From Staphylococcus pseudoxylosus (GTDB lineage: Bacteria; Bacillota; Bacilli; Staphylococcales; Staphylococcaceae): 64,000 bases of DNA. The position numbers were made by a program, and so were the translations under genes. Of the stretch, positions 12,163 to 22,571 are shown one piece after another (within the stretch, counting starts at the first letter, position 1; every line of letters begins with the position of its first letter). The notes beneath the pieces are model-generated. The model had not been told where the DNA came from and did no database searches. It saw nothing but the letters and a program-made list of their open reading frames with translations. The stretch is taken from positions 1 through 64,000 of the forward strand of contig NZ_RCVN01000006.1 of NCBI RefSeq assembly GCF_003697915.1. The letters run 5' to 3'.

Positions 12163-12747
12163 CTATGATTCAGGAACCATTACTTGGTCAACTAAACCAT
12201 ATTCTTTTGCTTCTTCAGCAGATAAGAAATTATCTCTATCTGTATCTTTTTCAATTTTTTCAATTGATTGACCTGTACGTTCTGCTAAAATTTGATTTAA
12301 TTTAGCACGTGTTTTAAGAATGTGGTTAGCAGCAATTTCAATTTCTGTAGCTTGACCTTGTGCGCCACCTAATGGTTGGTGAATCATTACTTCTGCGTTT
12401 GGAAGTGCAAAACGTTTGCCTTTTGCCCCAGCTGCAAGTAAGAATGAACCCATAGACGCAGCCATACCAATACAAATCGTTTGTACATCTGGTTTGATGT
12501 GTTGGATTGTATCATAAATTGCGAAACCAGCAGTTACACTACCACCTGGTGAGTTAATGTAAAGATAGATATCTTTTTCAGCATCTTGTGCTTGTAAGAA
12601 TAATAATTGAGAAACAATAGAGTTTGCTACATTATCATCGATTTGTGAACCTAACATAATAATACGATCTTTTAATAAACGTGAGTAAATGTCATAGGCA
12701 CGTTCCCCACGGTTTGTTGTTTCAATTACTGTAGGTATTAAATTCAT
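12163..12747 (-). CDS. clpP: ATP-dependent Clp protease proteolytic subunit
   Basis: Tetradecameric serine protease that degrades unfolded and regulatory proteins delivered by ClpX or ClpC. The 194 aa carry the catalytic triad Ser98 (GMAASMGSF), His123 (MIHQPLGG) and Asp172 (DRDNFLS). The ATG follows AAGGAGG. The gene stands alone with its own promoter (12782-12810), which is overlapped by a perfect CtsR box, so class III heat-shock control is expected. Confidence 0.99.
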   Translation of the reverse strand: MNLIPTVIETTNRGERAYDIYSRLLKDRIIMLGSQIDDNVANSIVSQLLFLQAQDAEKDIYLYINSPGGSVTAGFAIYDTIQHIKPDVQTICIGMAASMGSFLLAAGAKGKRFALPNAEVMIHQPLGGAQGQATEIEIAANHILKTRAKLNQILAERTGQSIEKIEKDTDRDNFLSAEEAKEYGLVDQVMVPES

Positions 12748-12781
12748 TAATATTGCCTCCTTATTTCTAATTGATAAACTT

Positions 12782-12811
12782 ATTTTAACTCAAAAGTCAA
12801 ACATGGTCAAA
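12782..12811 (-). promoter_or_regulatory. clpP promoter overlapped by a CtsR operator
   Basis: On the minus strand: -35 TTGACC (12805-12810), 17-bp spacer, -10 TAAAAT (12782-12787). The plus strand at 12795-12811 reads AGTCAAA-CAT-GGTCAAA, an exact match to the CtsR heptad repeat RGTCAAA-NAN-RGTCAAA. The box covers the -35 and most of the spacer, fitting direct repression relieved by heat. Confidence 0.85.
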
Positions 12812-12901
12812 AAATAACGCTCAATTTTTTTATGAAAGTTAAATTATTCTTATTGACCGAAGGCATTTAGATTTGTACACTTAGATTAATGTGTTTTTTA
12901 T

Positions 12902-12973
12902 CCCCTCGTAGTGTAATGGATAACACGTAAGATTCCGGTTCTTAAGATAGGGGTTCGATTCCCTTCGAGGGGA
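12902..12973 (+). tRNA. tRNA-Arg, anticodon CCG
   Basis: The 72 nt fold as a full cloverleaf: acceptor CCCCTCG/CGAGGGG, D stem GTGT/ACAC, anticodon stem TAAGA/TCTTA with loop TTCCGGT (U33, anticodon CCG, reading CGG), T stem AGGGG/CCCTT with loop TTCGATT, and discriminator A. CCA is not encoded. It is divergent from clpP and followed by a terminator. Confidence 0.95.
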
Positions 12974-12990
12974 CTTATAATTATATACAT

Positions 12991-13026
12991 ACAAAAAAGG
13001 ATGCCATAATTGGCGTCCCTTTTTTG
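12991..13026 (+). terminator. Terminator after tRNA-Arg
   Basis: ACAAAAAAGGATGCC pairs with GGCGTCCCTTTTTTGT (one bulged base) around a short AT loop and ends in TTTTTT. It lies 17 nt past the tRNA. The A-rich 5' arm means it may also work on the minus strand. Confidence 0.85.
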
Positions 13027-13048
13027 TATACCATTCTGACTTTAATAC

Positions 13049-13215
13049 TTATTGAATTGTAAAGCCACCGTCTACTGAAATGGCTTGGCCAATCATATCA
13101 CTTGCCCATGGGGAGCATAACCATAGAACGACAGATGCCACTTCTTCTGGTTTAGCTAATCTGCCAATTGGCAATTGTTCAATCAATGCAACCATAGCTT
13201 CAGTTTCATTGATTA
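13049..13215 (-). pseudogene. C-terminal remnant of a short-chain dehydrogenase/reductase
   Basis: On the minus strand an open stretch of about 55 codons ends with TAA at 13049. It reads like the last part of a classical SDR: IEQLPIGRLAKPEEVAS, then VVLWLCSPWASDMIGQ and SVDGGFTIQ, the family's P-G/R-PEEVA and GQ-VDGG motifs. In frame upstream it meets a stop just inside the end of the YitT gene, and the Rossmann domain and YxxxK active site are missing. A deletion next to tRNA-Arg has evidently removed the 5' three-quarters of the gene. Confidence 0.75.
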
Positions 13216-14058
13216 ACTCATATTAATAAAAGTACTTCCTAAAACATCTCGTACGTCGTGGATGACTAAAAAGGCATTTTCATCTTCTTCATTTACAAGT
13301 TTTTTTACTCTTGTCACTTGTGACTGTGGCACGACGACATAAAGCATATGTGTTTCATTTTTCCCATAACCGCCTTTACCAGTAAGTATTGTTGAGCCTC
13401 TACCTGTAAAAGCATTGATCTTATCACTAATTACTTCACTTTTATTTGAAATTATAGTAACTGCCTTTTTAGGGTTAAATCCTTCAATTATAAATGCTGT
13501 TGCTCGTTCAGTAACAAATAGCATAATGATTGTAAATAAGACATTTTCTAACGGTAATACCATTAAAAAAGAAAGTACCACCAATGCATCAAGGATAAAA
13601 ATACCTTGTGATGTTTTAATCTCTGAATACTTATTTACTATTTTAGCAATTACAGATGTCCCACCAAGTGTACTACCTGTTGATATAACCAAACCAGCAC
13701 CAATACCGATAATCGCGCCACCAAAAACCGAATTAATAACAAAATTATCGATGCCGAGATTAATATTTTCAGTTAAATGTAAAAAGAAAGACAACGCAGT
13801 ATTTGAGATAACCGTATAAACAGCAACCGTTTTACTTAAAAATTTCCAACCAATCAACACAACAATCGTATTTATAATTAGAGAGGTCCATGCAGGGGAT
13901 AAACCAAAGGCATACAGTAAAGAAAGTGATATGCCAACAGTCCCACCATCTCCAAGGTTAGAACCAAGTAAAAAGCAATTCACCCCTATTGCGTTAATTA
14001 ATGTACCGATGAAACAAAATAAAATATTTCTATAATGCTTATTAATAAAATTTAACAT
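13213..14058 (-). CDS. YitT-family membrane protein (DUF161/DUF2179)
   Basis: 281 aa. The N-terminal part has five or six hydrophobic helices (about residues 8-200) with the family motif LLGSNLGDGGTVGIS near the first helices and STGSTLGGTSVIAKIVN in the middle. The C-terminal soluble DUF2179 domain (about 205-280) includes TGRGSTILTGKGGYGKNE. The function of this family is unsettled, though some members are linked to transport or stress. AAGGAGG precedes the ATG. The 3' end touches the SDR remnant, so the locus has been rearranged, but the YitT frame itself looks full length. Confidence 0.85.
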   Translation of the reverse strand: MLNFINKHYRNILFCFIGTLINAIGVNCFLLGSNLGDGGTVGISLSLLYAFGLSPAWTSLIINTIVVLIGWKFLSKTVAVYTVISNTALSFFLHLTENINLGIDNFVINSVFGGAIIGIGAGLVISTGSTLGGTSVIAKIVNKYSEIKTSQGIFILDALVVLSFLMVLPLENVLFTIIMLFVTERATAFIIEGFNPKKAVTIISNKSEVISDKINAFTGRGSTILTGKGGYGKNETHMLYVVVPQSQVTRVKKLVNEEDENAFLVIHDVRDVLGSTFINMS

Positions 14059-14142
14059 GTATGCCCTCCTTATTGTCTAAACTATTTAATTAAACTACGA
14101 CATGATTCGACTTTAGACTCAATTTTTTAATGATATAAAAAA

Positions 14143-14161
14143 GACACCTATACAAGGTGTC
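14143..14161 (-). terminator. Terminator after whiA
   Basis: GACACCT (14143-14149) and AGGTGTC (14155-14161) form the stem. On the minus strand it runs into UUUUUU (AAAAAA just upstream on the plus strand). It ends the rapZ-yvcK-whiA unit. Confidence 0.85.
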
Positions 14162-14280
14162 AGTAATTGAAATGATTACTTTTATAATATATTAGCATAA
14201 TTATTTAAAAAATGACCAAATATGATTTATTTATATAGAAAAAATTCAAATCTAGTAAATTACGCGATTGCAGTGCTAAT

Positions 14281-15225
14281 TTACAACTCTATTGATTCTC
14301 CACTTCGTATCTTGTCAGCCATTTCATTTAATTTACGCAGACGATGGTTTACACCAGATTTAGATATTTTTCCAGTAGACATCATTTCACCTAATTCTTT
14401 TAATGAAACTTCCTGATGTTCTATTCTTAATTTTGCGATTTCACGTAATCTATCAGGTAAATTGTCTAATCCTATTTCTTTATCAATGAGATGAATACTT
14501 TCAACGTGCTTCATTGCAGCACTTACTGTTTTATTTAAATTTGCCGTTTCACAATTAACAAGCCTATTTACAGAATTCCTCATATCACGTACGATGCGCA
14601 CATCTTCGAATTTCAACAATGCCTGGAAACCACCAATTAAACTAAGAAAGTCTGATATTTTTTCCGCTTCTTTTAGATATGCGATACTTCCTTTTTTACG
14701 TTCAAGGTGCTTGGCGTTTAATTCATATTCATTCATCAATTGTGTGATACCTTCAGAATGATCTTCATACAATGAGAAGATTTCTAGATGGTAAGAAGAT
14801 GTTTCTGGATTATTAACTGAACCGCCAGCAAGAAAAGCCCCTCTCAAATAACTTCTTTTCATTTCATCTTCATAAATCATACCTTGGTCAATTTCATGCG
14901 TGAAAACGCCATTTTTTAATATACCTAATTCATCTAAAATTTCTCTTGCTCGTGCTTTAATGCGACAAATATATATATTATTTTTTTTAAGCTTCATTTT
15001 TTTTCTTACTAGTAACTCCACTTCAACATTAAATACTTTTTTGATTAGTGAATAGATACGTCTAGCTGTCGTAGCATTTTCAGTTTGTACATTGATAACA
15101 AATTGTTGATTGGATAGACTGAGTGCACCATTCATTCGAATAAGGGCACTGAGCTCTGCTTTTGCATTCTCTTCATCTACTTCTATTCTTGTTAGTTCAT
15201 TCTTCATATCGGATGCAAAGCTCAT
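14281..15225 (-). CDS. whiA: WhiA DNA-binding protein
   Basis: 314 aa, the length of Gram-positive WhiA. The N-terminal two-thirds form the LAGLIDADG-like fold ([20 protein letters not shown] near residues 115-135 is a clear signature) without evident homing-endonuclease acidic residues. The C-terminal helix-turn-helix includes [22 protein letters not shown]. In B. subtilis WhiA influences cell division and chromosome segregation rather than sporulation alone. It is the third gene of rapZ-yvcK-whiA, 34 bp after yvcK. Confidence 0.97.
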   Translation of the reverse strand: MSFASDMKNELTRIEVDEENAKAELSALIRMNGALSLSNQQFVINVQTENATTARRIYSLIKKVFNVEVELLVRKKMKLKKNNIYICRIKARAREILDELGILKNGVFTHEIDQGMIYEDEMKRSYLRGAFLAGGSVNNPETSSYHLEIFSLYEDHSEGITQLMNEYELNAKHLERKKGSIAYLKEAEKISDFLSLIGGFQALLKFEDVRIVRDMRNSVNRLVNCETANLNKTVSAAMKHVESIHLIDKEIGLDNLPDRLREIAKLRIEHQEVSLKELGEMMSTGKISKSGVNHRLRKLNEMADKIRSGESIEL

Positions 15226-15259
15226 TACAATCAGTCCCTTCTTATCTTTATAGTCTCAC

Positions 15260-16264
15260 CTAATACTTTTCATCATTTTCTTTGTCACGAGTAAATTCTA
15301 TTGTTTCTGTTTCCTGCATAGCAATTTCATAGATCATCTTAGAAAGAACTTCAGTATTATGTCGCACATAATTTTCAGTGGAAACTTCAACCATGTTTGG
15401 ATGTGTAAACACTTTAATACCTTGAGCTTCCATTTCAGCTATATCACATTGCACAGGCTCAGCGTTATCTTTTCTATAACGTTCGACTACATCACCATGA
15501 AACGGTTGCGTACTACAAATGGCATAGTTAATACAATGACTTCCTATGTGGTCATGTATCGCTTTAACGTGGTCGAGTGTTGTATAATGATTCGTTTCTC
15601 CAGGTTGGGTCATAACGTTCGATACATATAGTTTAGGTACATCAACTTTAAGTAATGATTCAGAGATACCTTTAACGCAAAGATTAGATATAACACTCGT
15701 ATATAAAGAGCCTGGCCCCAATACAATTAAATCCGCTTCTTCAATAGCTTCTACAGCTTCTTCCATTGGTTTTACATCTTCTGGTTCTAAAAATACGCGT
15801 TCTATCTTTTTATTCTTTTTAGGTATTTTAGATTCGCCATAGACAATTTCTCCGTCTTCCATCACTGCATTTAATCTTACACTCGTATTAGTTGAAGGGA
15901 TGACACTACCTCTAATATTTAATATTTTACTCAATTCTTTAACTGCATGTCCAAAGTCATTATTAATGTTTGTCAGTGCAGCAATCAATAAATTACCTAA
16001 AGAATGCCCTTCAACCTGATTTTCTTTAAATCGATATTGGAATAATTGTTCTAATGTTGATTCAGTTTCACTTAATGCTGAAATTACATTTCGTATATCG
16101 CCTGGAGCAGGTATATCCATTTCACTTCTTATCTTTCCAGTACTACCCCCATCATCAGCAACTGTAACAATTGTCGTAATATCTATAGGATAATCTTTTA
16201 AACCACGTGCTAAAACGGATAAACCTGTACCTCCACCTATAAGTACAAGTTTAATTCTTCTCAT
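15260..16264 (-). CDS. yvcK: YvcK/gluconeogenesis factor family protein
   Basis: The 334-aa CofD-like protein has a glycine-rich nucleotide-binding N-terminus [14 protein letters not shown], then [13 protein letters not shown] (about residues 34-46), SLGNLLIAA (about 88-96) and [11 protein letters not shown] (about 180-190). In Bacillus and Listeria YvcK binds UDP-sugars and is needed for growth on gluconeogenic carbon and for wall integrity. The first 14 bp overlap the end of rapZ, and whiA follows. Confidence 0.97.
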   Translation of the reverse strand: MRRIKLVLIGGGTGLSVLARGLKDYPIDITTIVTVADDGGSTGKIRSEMDIPAPGDIRNVISALSETESTLEQLFQYRFKENQVEGHSLGNLLIAALTNINNDFGHAVKELSKILNIRGSVIPSTNTSVRLNAVMEDGEIVYGESKIPKKNKKIERVFLEPEDVKPMEEAVEAIEEADLIVLGPGSLYTSVISNLCVKGISESLLKVDVPKLYVSNVMTQPGETNHYTTLDHVKAIHDHIGSHCINYAICSTQPFHGDVVERYRKDNAEPVQCDIAEMEAQGIKVFTHPNMVEVSTENYVRHNTEVLSKMIYEIAMQETETIEFTRDKENDEKY

Positions 16265-17177
16265 CTTTATGTTTCACGCCACTTTCGACATGTGCGTCTC
16301 TATGATGCACATAAACATTATAGTCAAAACTCTCTTTGAGTTCTGCTCCGATTCGTTTGGCTAATGCGACAGAACGATGTTGCCCACCAGTACATCCAAT
16401 GGCAATAACAAGCTGAGATTTACCTTCTTTTTTGTAACCTGGTATCATAAATTTTAATAAATCCATTAATTTTTCATAAAAAGTTTCAGTTTCTTTCCAT
16501 TTCATGACATATTTATAGACCGGCTCATCTTCACCAGTTAATGGTCTCAAATCGTCAACATAGTGTGGATTGGGTAAAAACCTTACATCAAACACTAAGT
16601 CGGCGTCCATTTGTATACCATGTTTAAAACCAAAACTTGTTACATTGATATTAAAAGTTTGATAATTACTTTGATTAAAATAGTCACCAATACGCTTGCG
16701 CAATTCTTTTGGCTTCATTTGTGAAGTATCGATCGTATAATTTGCCAAGCTCTTAATCTCAGTCAATAATTCGCGTTCTTCTTCAATAGATTCAATTAAT
16801 GAGCGCTGTCCTCTTTCATTCAAAGGATGTGCACGACGTGTTTCTTTATACCTAGAAATCAGTCTTTCATTAGATGCTTCTAAAAACATCATATCAACGA
16901 TAACATCTGAATCACCTTTGATTAAATCAATTTCTTTAACAAGCGATTTAAATAATTCTTTACCTCTTAAATCTATTGCGATTGCTACTTTTTGTAGGGA
17001 AGGATTACCTTGTCGCATAAGTTCGACGAATTTCGGTAAAAGAATTGGTGGTAAATTATCTACGCAAAAATATCCAATGTCCTCTAAGCTCTGTATAACC
17101 ACAGACTTTCCGGCACCTGACAAACCTGTAACAACTAATAATTCACTTTTCACTATATCTTGTTCTTCCGGTTGCAT
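16251..17177 (-). CDS. rapZ: RapZ/YvcJ-family nucleotide-binding protein
   Basis: 308 aa with the Walker A motif GLSGAGKS at 18-25, a Walker B-like DLRG region near 68-71, and the conserved C-terminal domain ending [13 protein letters not shown]. coli RapZ steers a small RNA to RNase E. Gram-positive homologues (YvcJ) bind and hydrolyse GTP and affect competence in B. subtilis, so the RNA role should not be assumed here. It is first in the rapZ-yvcK-whiA unit; the ribosome site is modest (GGTGTG). Confidence 0.95.
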   Translation of the reverse strand: MQPEEQDIVKSELLVVTGLSGAGKSVVIQSLEDIGYFCVDNLPPILLPKFVELMRQGNPSLQKVAIAIDLRGKELFKSLVKEIDLIKGDSDVIVDMMFLEASNERLISRYKETRRAHPLNERGQRSLIESIEEERELLTEIKSLANYTIDTSQMKPKELRKRIGDYFNQSNYQTFNINVTSFGFKHGIQMDADLVFDVRFLPNPHYVDDLRPLTGEDEPVYKYVMKWKETETFYEKLMDLLKFMIPGYKKEGKSQLVIAIGCTGGQHRSVALAKRIGAELKESFDYNVYVHHRDAHVESGVKHKDEKN

Positions 17178-17541
17178 CTTTTCACACCATCCGTTGTTTA
17201 TTTATCAAAATTATTGTTAAATCGTTATATTGAGCGACTATTATGTTCGTTCTTTAAAGTGACGCGTTCATAGCTAATAGTCTCATAGTATCATAAACTA
17301 TTTTACATGAAAAAGGTCTAAGGTAGTAGTCTAAGCATTTGTCACTATGGGATTATTTGTATTCAATCCTTTTTGGCTTTTAAAATTTAACCATGACAAC
17401 TTTACCAGTCGTACAATGCTTTATGTAAAAAAAGCTAGAATGCGTTCACTTACAATCTAGCGTAAGTTTAACATTCTAGCAATAACTATATAACCGAATT
17501 ACATTAATTAATTAATTCTGATTGGCTCAGTTAATTTTTAA
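17178..17541. other. 364-bp gap between rapZ and trxB
   Basis: No gene is supported. It holds the trxB terminator (17434-17480) and must carry the rapZ promoter. I see several AT-rich -10-like sequences but no unambiguous -35/-10 pair. Confidence 0.5.
17434..17480 (-). terminator. Terminator of trxB
   Basis: GCTAGAATG (17434-17442) and CATTCTAGC (17472-17480) form the outer stem, with an inner ACTTAC/GTAAGT stem. The minus strand then runs into U residues (AAAAAAA at 17427-17433 on the plus strand). Confidence 0.85.
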
Positions 17542-18486
<945 letters not shown>

Positions 18487-18550
18487 TTAATTGCCTCCTA
18501 TTTAATAATTCATTATGCGAAGTATATATGATTTCTTGCTTTTTATAAAC

Positions 18551-19987
18551 TTATATGCTCACTAAATAATCGATTGTTTTATTCAAGCGATACGCTGAGA
18601 TATTAAACCATTCTAATACTTGTTGTTTCGTCACTTTGATATCGGTATTCCGAAAATACATATATACAAATGCCGCTACATAGTTATCGACATTGCTTAA
18701 GTCTACCTTTTCAGAAATAATTGCTTCCGCTTGATCAATCCATATAATAAATAATTCTTCATTATTTTTCAATGATTCTACATCATAAAGCATTAACAAA
18801 CCTCTATGAATAAAATCTAACTTGTTTAATTTTAAATCTTGTATAAGGTATGTTAAATATAATTTTTCATAATCATTCATAGATTCTAATACGCCCCAAA
18901 TTTCTTGGGTCAATAATACTTCTCTTCCCTTTAATTGATTAAGTAAAAAAATGCCATACAATCTATGGTGACTATCGTCATTTAATAATAATGGTAGGAT
19001 TTGTTGATCAAAGTAAGCTTTACTTTCTTCTATAACCCACGGGGCATGGCCAACGTCTACTTGAGTAATCTCTTGTAGTTTAGACCAAAAATATTTACTA
19101 TCTTCCAAATTACCTAAATAGTAATTATTATAGCTGAGCGCATTATACATTTGTATAGATAGGAATTTCCCTTTTCTATAAAGAGGATGTAATATCTTTT
19201 GCGATGCTTCATATTGTCTTAAATAACATAGGACTATCCCTAATTTGAACGATTCGTCATCATTCATAGGCATAACTTTTCCTAAAATATTTAAGTAGCG
19301 CTGATATTTCTCTTTATCATTTGTATTATAGAGTAATAACGTATAATGACATAAGGCATGTACATCACTATTATCTTCACTCAATAAACGTTCAAACATC
19401 TCTTTCGCCGTATCATATTCATTTAAATATAAATAACACATTGCTAACAAATTACGTACGACGCGATGTGCTTGTATGTCATCATTTTGATTTAAAATAA
19501 AATTCCTTGCTTCTGGTAAACGACCTTGGGAAAATAAATATTGAAAAATGAGTTGTATGGCGAATAGTTGACTTTCTGTTTCAATTTTTTCAGCAGAATG
19601 GTAGGATACTTCAAACATCTCTTCAAGTTCATCTCTATAATCTTCATCGTTAGACATTGTAATATAATTGATTCCAAATAGGAATGCTTTATTAGCTTCA
19701 TTCATCGTAATATTAAGTTGGCTAAGCTGAAAATAACTTTCTTCCACAAATTCATCTTGCGCTATACTTTCATAAAAAAGATGTTCTGCCTTATTACCTA
19801 GCCCTATATTTACTAGACATTCCGAATATTTTACTTTTATATCAAAATCTTGAGGTGACATTTCAAGCACTTTTTTAAAATGTTCTGCAGCCTTTTTATA
19901 TTCTTGTTGGTGAAATTTTTGTTCACCTAATTTTTTATAAAACTGACTATCAAACTTCATTGGTATTATATTGTCGTTATGCGCCAT
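18551..19987 (-). CDS. Tetratricopeptide repeat protein
   Basis: 478 aa, almost entirely alpha-helical. A clear TPR unit lies near the N-terminus (YKKLGEQKFHQQEYKKAAEH, then FKKVLEMSPQDFDIKVKYSE) and more divergent units follow, for example around AMCYLYLNEYDTAKEMFERLL. It has no signal peptide or membrane segment, so it is cytoplasmic. The conserved position between lgt and trxB in staphylococci is known but its partners are not. AGGAGGTG precedes two overlapping ATGs; the second, at 19987, is in frame and well spaced. Confidence 0.88.
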   Translation of the reverse strand: MAHNDNIIPMKFDSQFYKKLGEQKFHQQEYKKAAEHFKKVLEMSPQDFDIKVKYSECLVNIGLGNKAEHLFYESIAQDEFVEESYFQLSQLNITMNEANKAFLFGINYITMSNDEDYRDELEEMFEVSYHSAEKIETESQLFAIQLIFQYLFSQGRLPEARNFILNQNDDIQAHRVVRNLLAMCYLYLNEYDTAKEMFERLLSEDNSDVHALCHYTLLLYNTNDKEKYQRYLNILGKVMPMNDDESFKLGIVLCYLRQYEASQKILHPLYRKGKFLSIQMYNALSYNNYYLGNLEDSKYFWSKLQEITQVDVGHAPWVIEESKAYFDQQILPLLLNDDSHHRLYGIFLLNQLKGREVLLTQEIWGVLESMNDYEKLYLTYLIQDLKLNKLDFIHRGLLMLYDVESLKNNEELFIIWIDQAEAIISEKVDLSNVDNYVAAFVYMYFRNTDIKVTKQQVLEWFNISAYRLNKTIDYLVSI

Positions 19988-20008
19988 CCATGCCCACCTC
20001 CTATGTTT

Positions 20009-20485
20009 TTAACTTTTAATTTGTATGGGATTCCCATAAGCCAATGTGTTATCTGGTATATCTTTAGAAACAACGGCACCTGCACCAACTTTGACATTCT
20101 TTCCTATAGTAACACCAGGCAAAATAGTTACGTTTGCACCTATTAAAGTATTGTCACCGATATGGACAGGTCCTGTTTTAAACTCATCCACTAGAAATTC
20201 GTGCGTCAAAATAGTTGTATTATATCCAATGACACAATTTTTACCTATCGTAATATATTCTGGGTAAAGTAAATCCGGAACGACTTTAAACGCAAATGCC
20301 GTTTCTGCACCGATGTTCATTTTCAAAAATTTACGATATATCCAATGCTTTAACTTCACTATAGGTATATAGCGACAAATTTCAATAATCACCGTCTGCT
20401 TGAAAATTTTAACAATCCTCACGTAACGGTACATATGCCACAGTGGATTTTTGCCATGTGACTTCTGTCTTTTTAAATTCCGCAT
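20009..20485 (-). CDS. Left-handed beta-helix (hexapeptide) acyltransferase
   Basis: The 158-aa protein of the WbbJ/maltose-acetyltransferase type has a basic N-terminus ([12 protein letters not shown]) that could touch membrane, followed by hexapeptide coils such as [22 protein letters not shown] and [14 protein letters not shown]. The conserved His in TTILTHEF is a plausible catalytic residue. The acceptor is unknown; location after lgt hints at an envelope substrate, but that is inference. It begins 9 bp after the lgt stop. Confidence 0.85.
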   Translation of the reverse strand: MRNLKRQKSHGKNPLWHMYRYVRIVKIFKQTVIIEICRYIPIVKLKHWIYRKFLKMNIGAETAFAFKVVPDLLYPEYITIGKNCVIGYNTTILTHEFLVDEFKTGPVHIGDNTLIGANVTILPGVTIGKNVKVGAGAVVSKDIPDNTLAYGNPIQIKS

Positions 20486-20494
20486 GTTATTTTA

Positions 20495-21331
20495 TCACTT
20501 CACTTTTGGGTTTGGCCATGATAACGGACCAACATCTTTATAATGTGGCGAACGATATTTCACTCTTCTAATAATCATTATGATAATACCAACTAGAATT
20601 AATATAATAGACATTAACTGAGCTACACGAATATCACTTGTTAACATTAGGCTGTCTGTACGCATGCCTTCCACAAAAAATCTACCGATAGAATACCATA
20701 TTAAATAAAGGCAGAATGTATCACCAACACGCAGATGTTTTCTTAATAAAATTAATATAACAAAACCTAAAATATCCCATATGGATTCGTATAAAAACGT
20801 TGGTTGATAATATTTACCATCAATGTACATATTATCAATAATAAAATCGGGTATATGTAAATTTTCAAGCACAGACCTTGAAACTGGTCCACCATGCGCT
20901 TCGTGATTCATGAAATTTCCCCATCTTCCAATACCTTGGCCAAGAATCATACTAGGTGCAATTACATCACCGATTTGAAAGGGATTAATATTCTTTTGCT
21001 TACAAATAATAATACCGGTGATAAATCCTCCAATTAAACCACCGTGTATCGCAATACCGCCATGCCATATCATTGGTATCTCAATTGGATTTTGTATGTA
21101 ATAAGGCCATTGAAAAATAACAAAATAGATTCTTGCCACAATAAAACCGAATATGGCACTCCAAAAAATAATATCAACTAGCGTATCTTGGTCATAGCCA
21201 ATCCTTTTCACGCTAGCCTGTGCTATAAAATAGCCTAATAGTATACCAGCCGCAATGATAATTCCGTACCATCGGACCGAAATCGGTCCTAATTCAAATG
21301 CAATAGGATTGATATAATTTAATGTTAACAT
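20495..21331 (-). CDS. lgt: Prolipoprotein diacylglyceryl transferase
   Basis: Membrane enzyme that transfers diacylglycerol from phosphatidylglycerol to the lipobox cysteine of prolipoproteins; SstD and the EMYY lipoprotein in this window are likely clients. 278 aa with about seven helices. Signatures are the HGGLIGG region and [15 protein letters not shown] with the essential Arg and His, plus [11 protein letters not shown] in the C-terminal half. It starts 3 bp after the hprK stop, so it is coupled to hprK. Confidence 0.97.
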   Translation of the reverse strand: MLTLNYINPIAFELGPISVRWYGIIIAAGILLGYFIAQASVKRIGYDQDTLVDIIFWSAIFGFIVARIYFVIFQWPYYIQNPIEIPMIWHGGIAIHGGLIGGFITGIIICKQKNINPFQIGDVIAPSMILGQGIGRWGNFMNHEAHGGPVSRSVLENLHIPDFIIDNMYIDGKYYQPTFLYESIWDILGFVILILLRKHLRVGDTFCLYLIWYSIGRFFVEGMRTDSLMLTSDIRVAQLMSIILILVGIIIMIIRRVKYRSPHYKDVGPLSWPNPKVK

Positions 21332-21334
21332 TGC

Positions 21335-22270
21335 TTATTTCTCCTCACCATTATTACCATTACGTAAAATTTCTGCGTTTAAACGATCATTAAATTCTTC
21401 AGCTGTATTAATTCCCATAATGTTTAGTCTATAATTCATTGCTGCTACTTCAATGATTACTGCTACGTTACGACCAGGTCTAACGGGTATCGTTTTCTTC
21501 GTGATTTCTGTATCTAGAATGCGCAATGTTTCTTCATTTAATCCAACACGATCGTATAATTTTTCTTTGTGCCAGTTTTCTAAATGAATATTCAAGCGTA
21601 ATCGTTTTTCTGTCAAAATCGACCCAGCCCCGAATAAAGTCATAACATTGATAATGCCCAGACCTCTAATTTCTAGTAGATGTTCTATTAATTTGGGTGC
21701 TCTACCAATTAATTCATCTTTACTTATTTCTCTAATTTCAACGTTATCGTCTGCTACAAGTCTATGACCTCTTTTAATTAATTCTAAGGCTGTTTCACTT
21801 TTACCAATACCAGAATCACCAGTTATTAGTACACCTACACCATACACATCCACAAGTACACCGTGGAGTGATGTCGTTCTAGCTAGTTCATGTTCTAAAA
21901 ACGTAGTCAATCGACTCATTAATTGTGTAGTAGCAATTGTAGAATTGATTAAAGGTGTTTCATGTTCTTTAGCAGCTTCAATCAATTCTTCTGGTGGTTC
22001 TAAGTCTCTCGTCACAATAATTGCCGGTGTTTCAGGTCGGCATAATTTTCTCATACGTCCTTTACGTTCTTCATCTGGCAATAAATTATAAAAAGATAAT
22101 TCCGTAGTACCTAATAATTGGATTCGGTCTGAAGCATAGTGAGAAAAATACCCCGCCATTTCCAATCCAGGTCTTGAAATATCAGTGTTTTTAATTTGCT
22201 TATTTAACCCTGCTTCGCCTGCAATCATCTCAAGTTCGAAGCGTTCTACTAAACTTTTTGTAGTTAACAT
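21335..22270 (-). CDS. hprK: HPr kinase/phosphorylase
   Basis: Phosphorylates and dephosphorylates Ser46 of HPr, giving the corepressor of CcpA in carbon catabolite repression. 311 aa: an N-terminal MurF-like domain, Walker A GDSGIGKS at 151-158, and the signature [22 protein letters not shown] precedes the ATG. It is first in a same-strand series with lgt, the acetyltransferase, TPR and trxB genes. Confidence 0.98.
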   Translation of the reverse strand: MLTTKSLVERFELEMIAGEAGLNKQIKNTDISRPGLEMAGYFSHYASDRIQLLGTTELSFYNLLPDEERKGRMRKLCRPETPAIIVTRDLEPPEELIEAAKEHETPLINSTIATTQLMSRLTTFLEHELARTTSLHGVLVDVYGVGVLITGDSGIGKSETALELIKRGHRLVADDNVEIREISKDELIGRAPKLIEHLLEIRGLGIINVMTLFGAGSILTEKRLRLNIHLENWHKEKLYDRVGLNEETLRILDTEITKKTIPVRPGRNVAVIIEVAAMNYRLNIMGINTAEEFNDRLNAEILRNGNNGEEK

Positions 22271-22571
22271 TGGTTCACCTCTATCAATATTTCTCCGACT
22301 TTTATAGTATAGTTATTATCATATCAAAAAGAATTGATAATCCATATTAAAAAGTGTAGAAGATTAATAATTAATCACTTTAATCACATCGCTGTCTAAC
22401 TAATTATAAACGATATCTTCCATTTATAGTTCAGTCACCTAACAATTGTATATTTTTTACAGTAAAACCAAAAGAAAGACTCCTTATCAGTAACACTATT
22501 TCGCGTTATTTATAAGGAGTCTATTTTAATATTGTTTAATAAAGTTCGTTAGTCTATAGCGAATCGTGATT
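22271..22571. other. 301-bp gap between hprK and uvrA
   Basis: Contains the uvrA terminator and the hprK leader. On the minus strand TTGATA and TATAAA elements occur about 15 bp apart upstream of hprK, a promoter candidate with short spacing. Nothing coding. Confidence 0.5.
22477..22522 (-). terminator. Terminator of uvrBA
   Basis: AGACTCCTTAT (22477-22487) and ATAAGGAGTCT (22512-22522) form a perfect 11-bp stem with further pairing inside. The minus strand continues into a U-rich tract. Confidence 0.85.

Noticed and set aside
12902..13220. Integration site of a mobile element at tRNA-Arg
   Set aside because: No integrase, no repeated tRNA end and no mobile genes are visible; only a decayed SDR gene and an ordinary YitT gene follow.
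13415..13819. 134-codon plus-strand frame
   Set aside because: It is the antisense shadow of the YitT gene, which has clear membrane-protein character and a good start.
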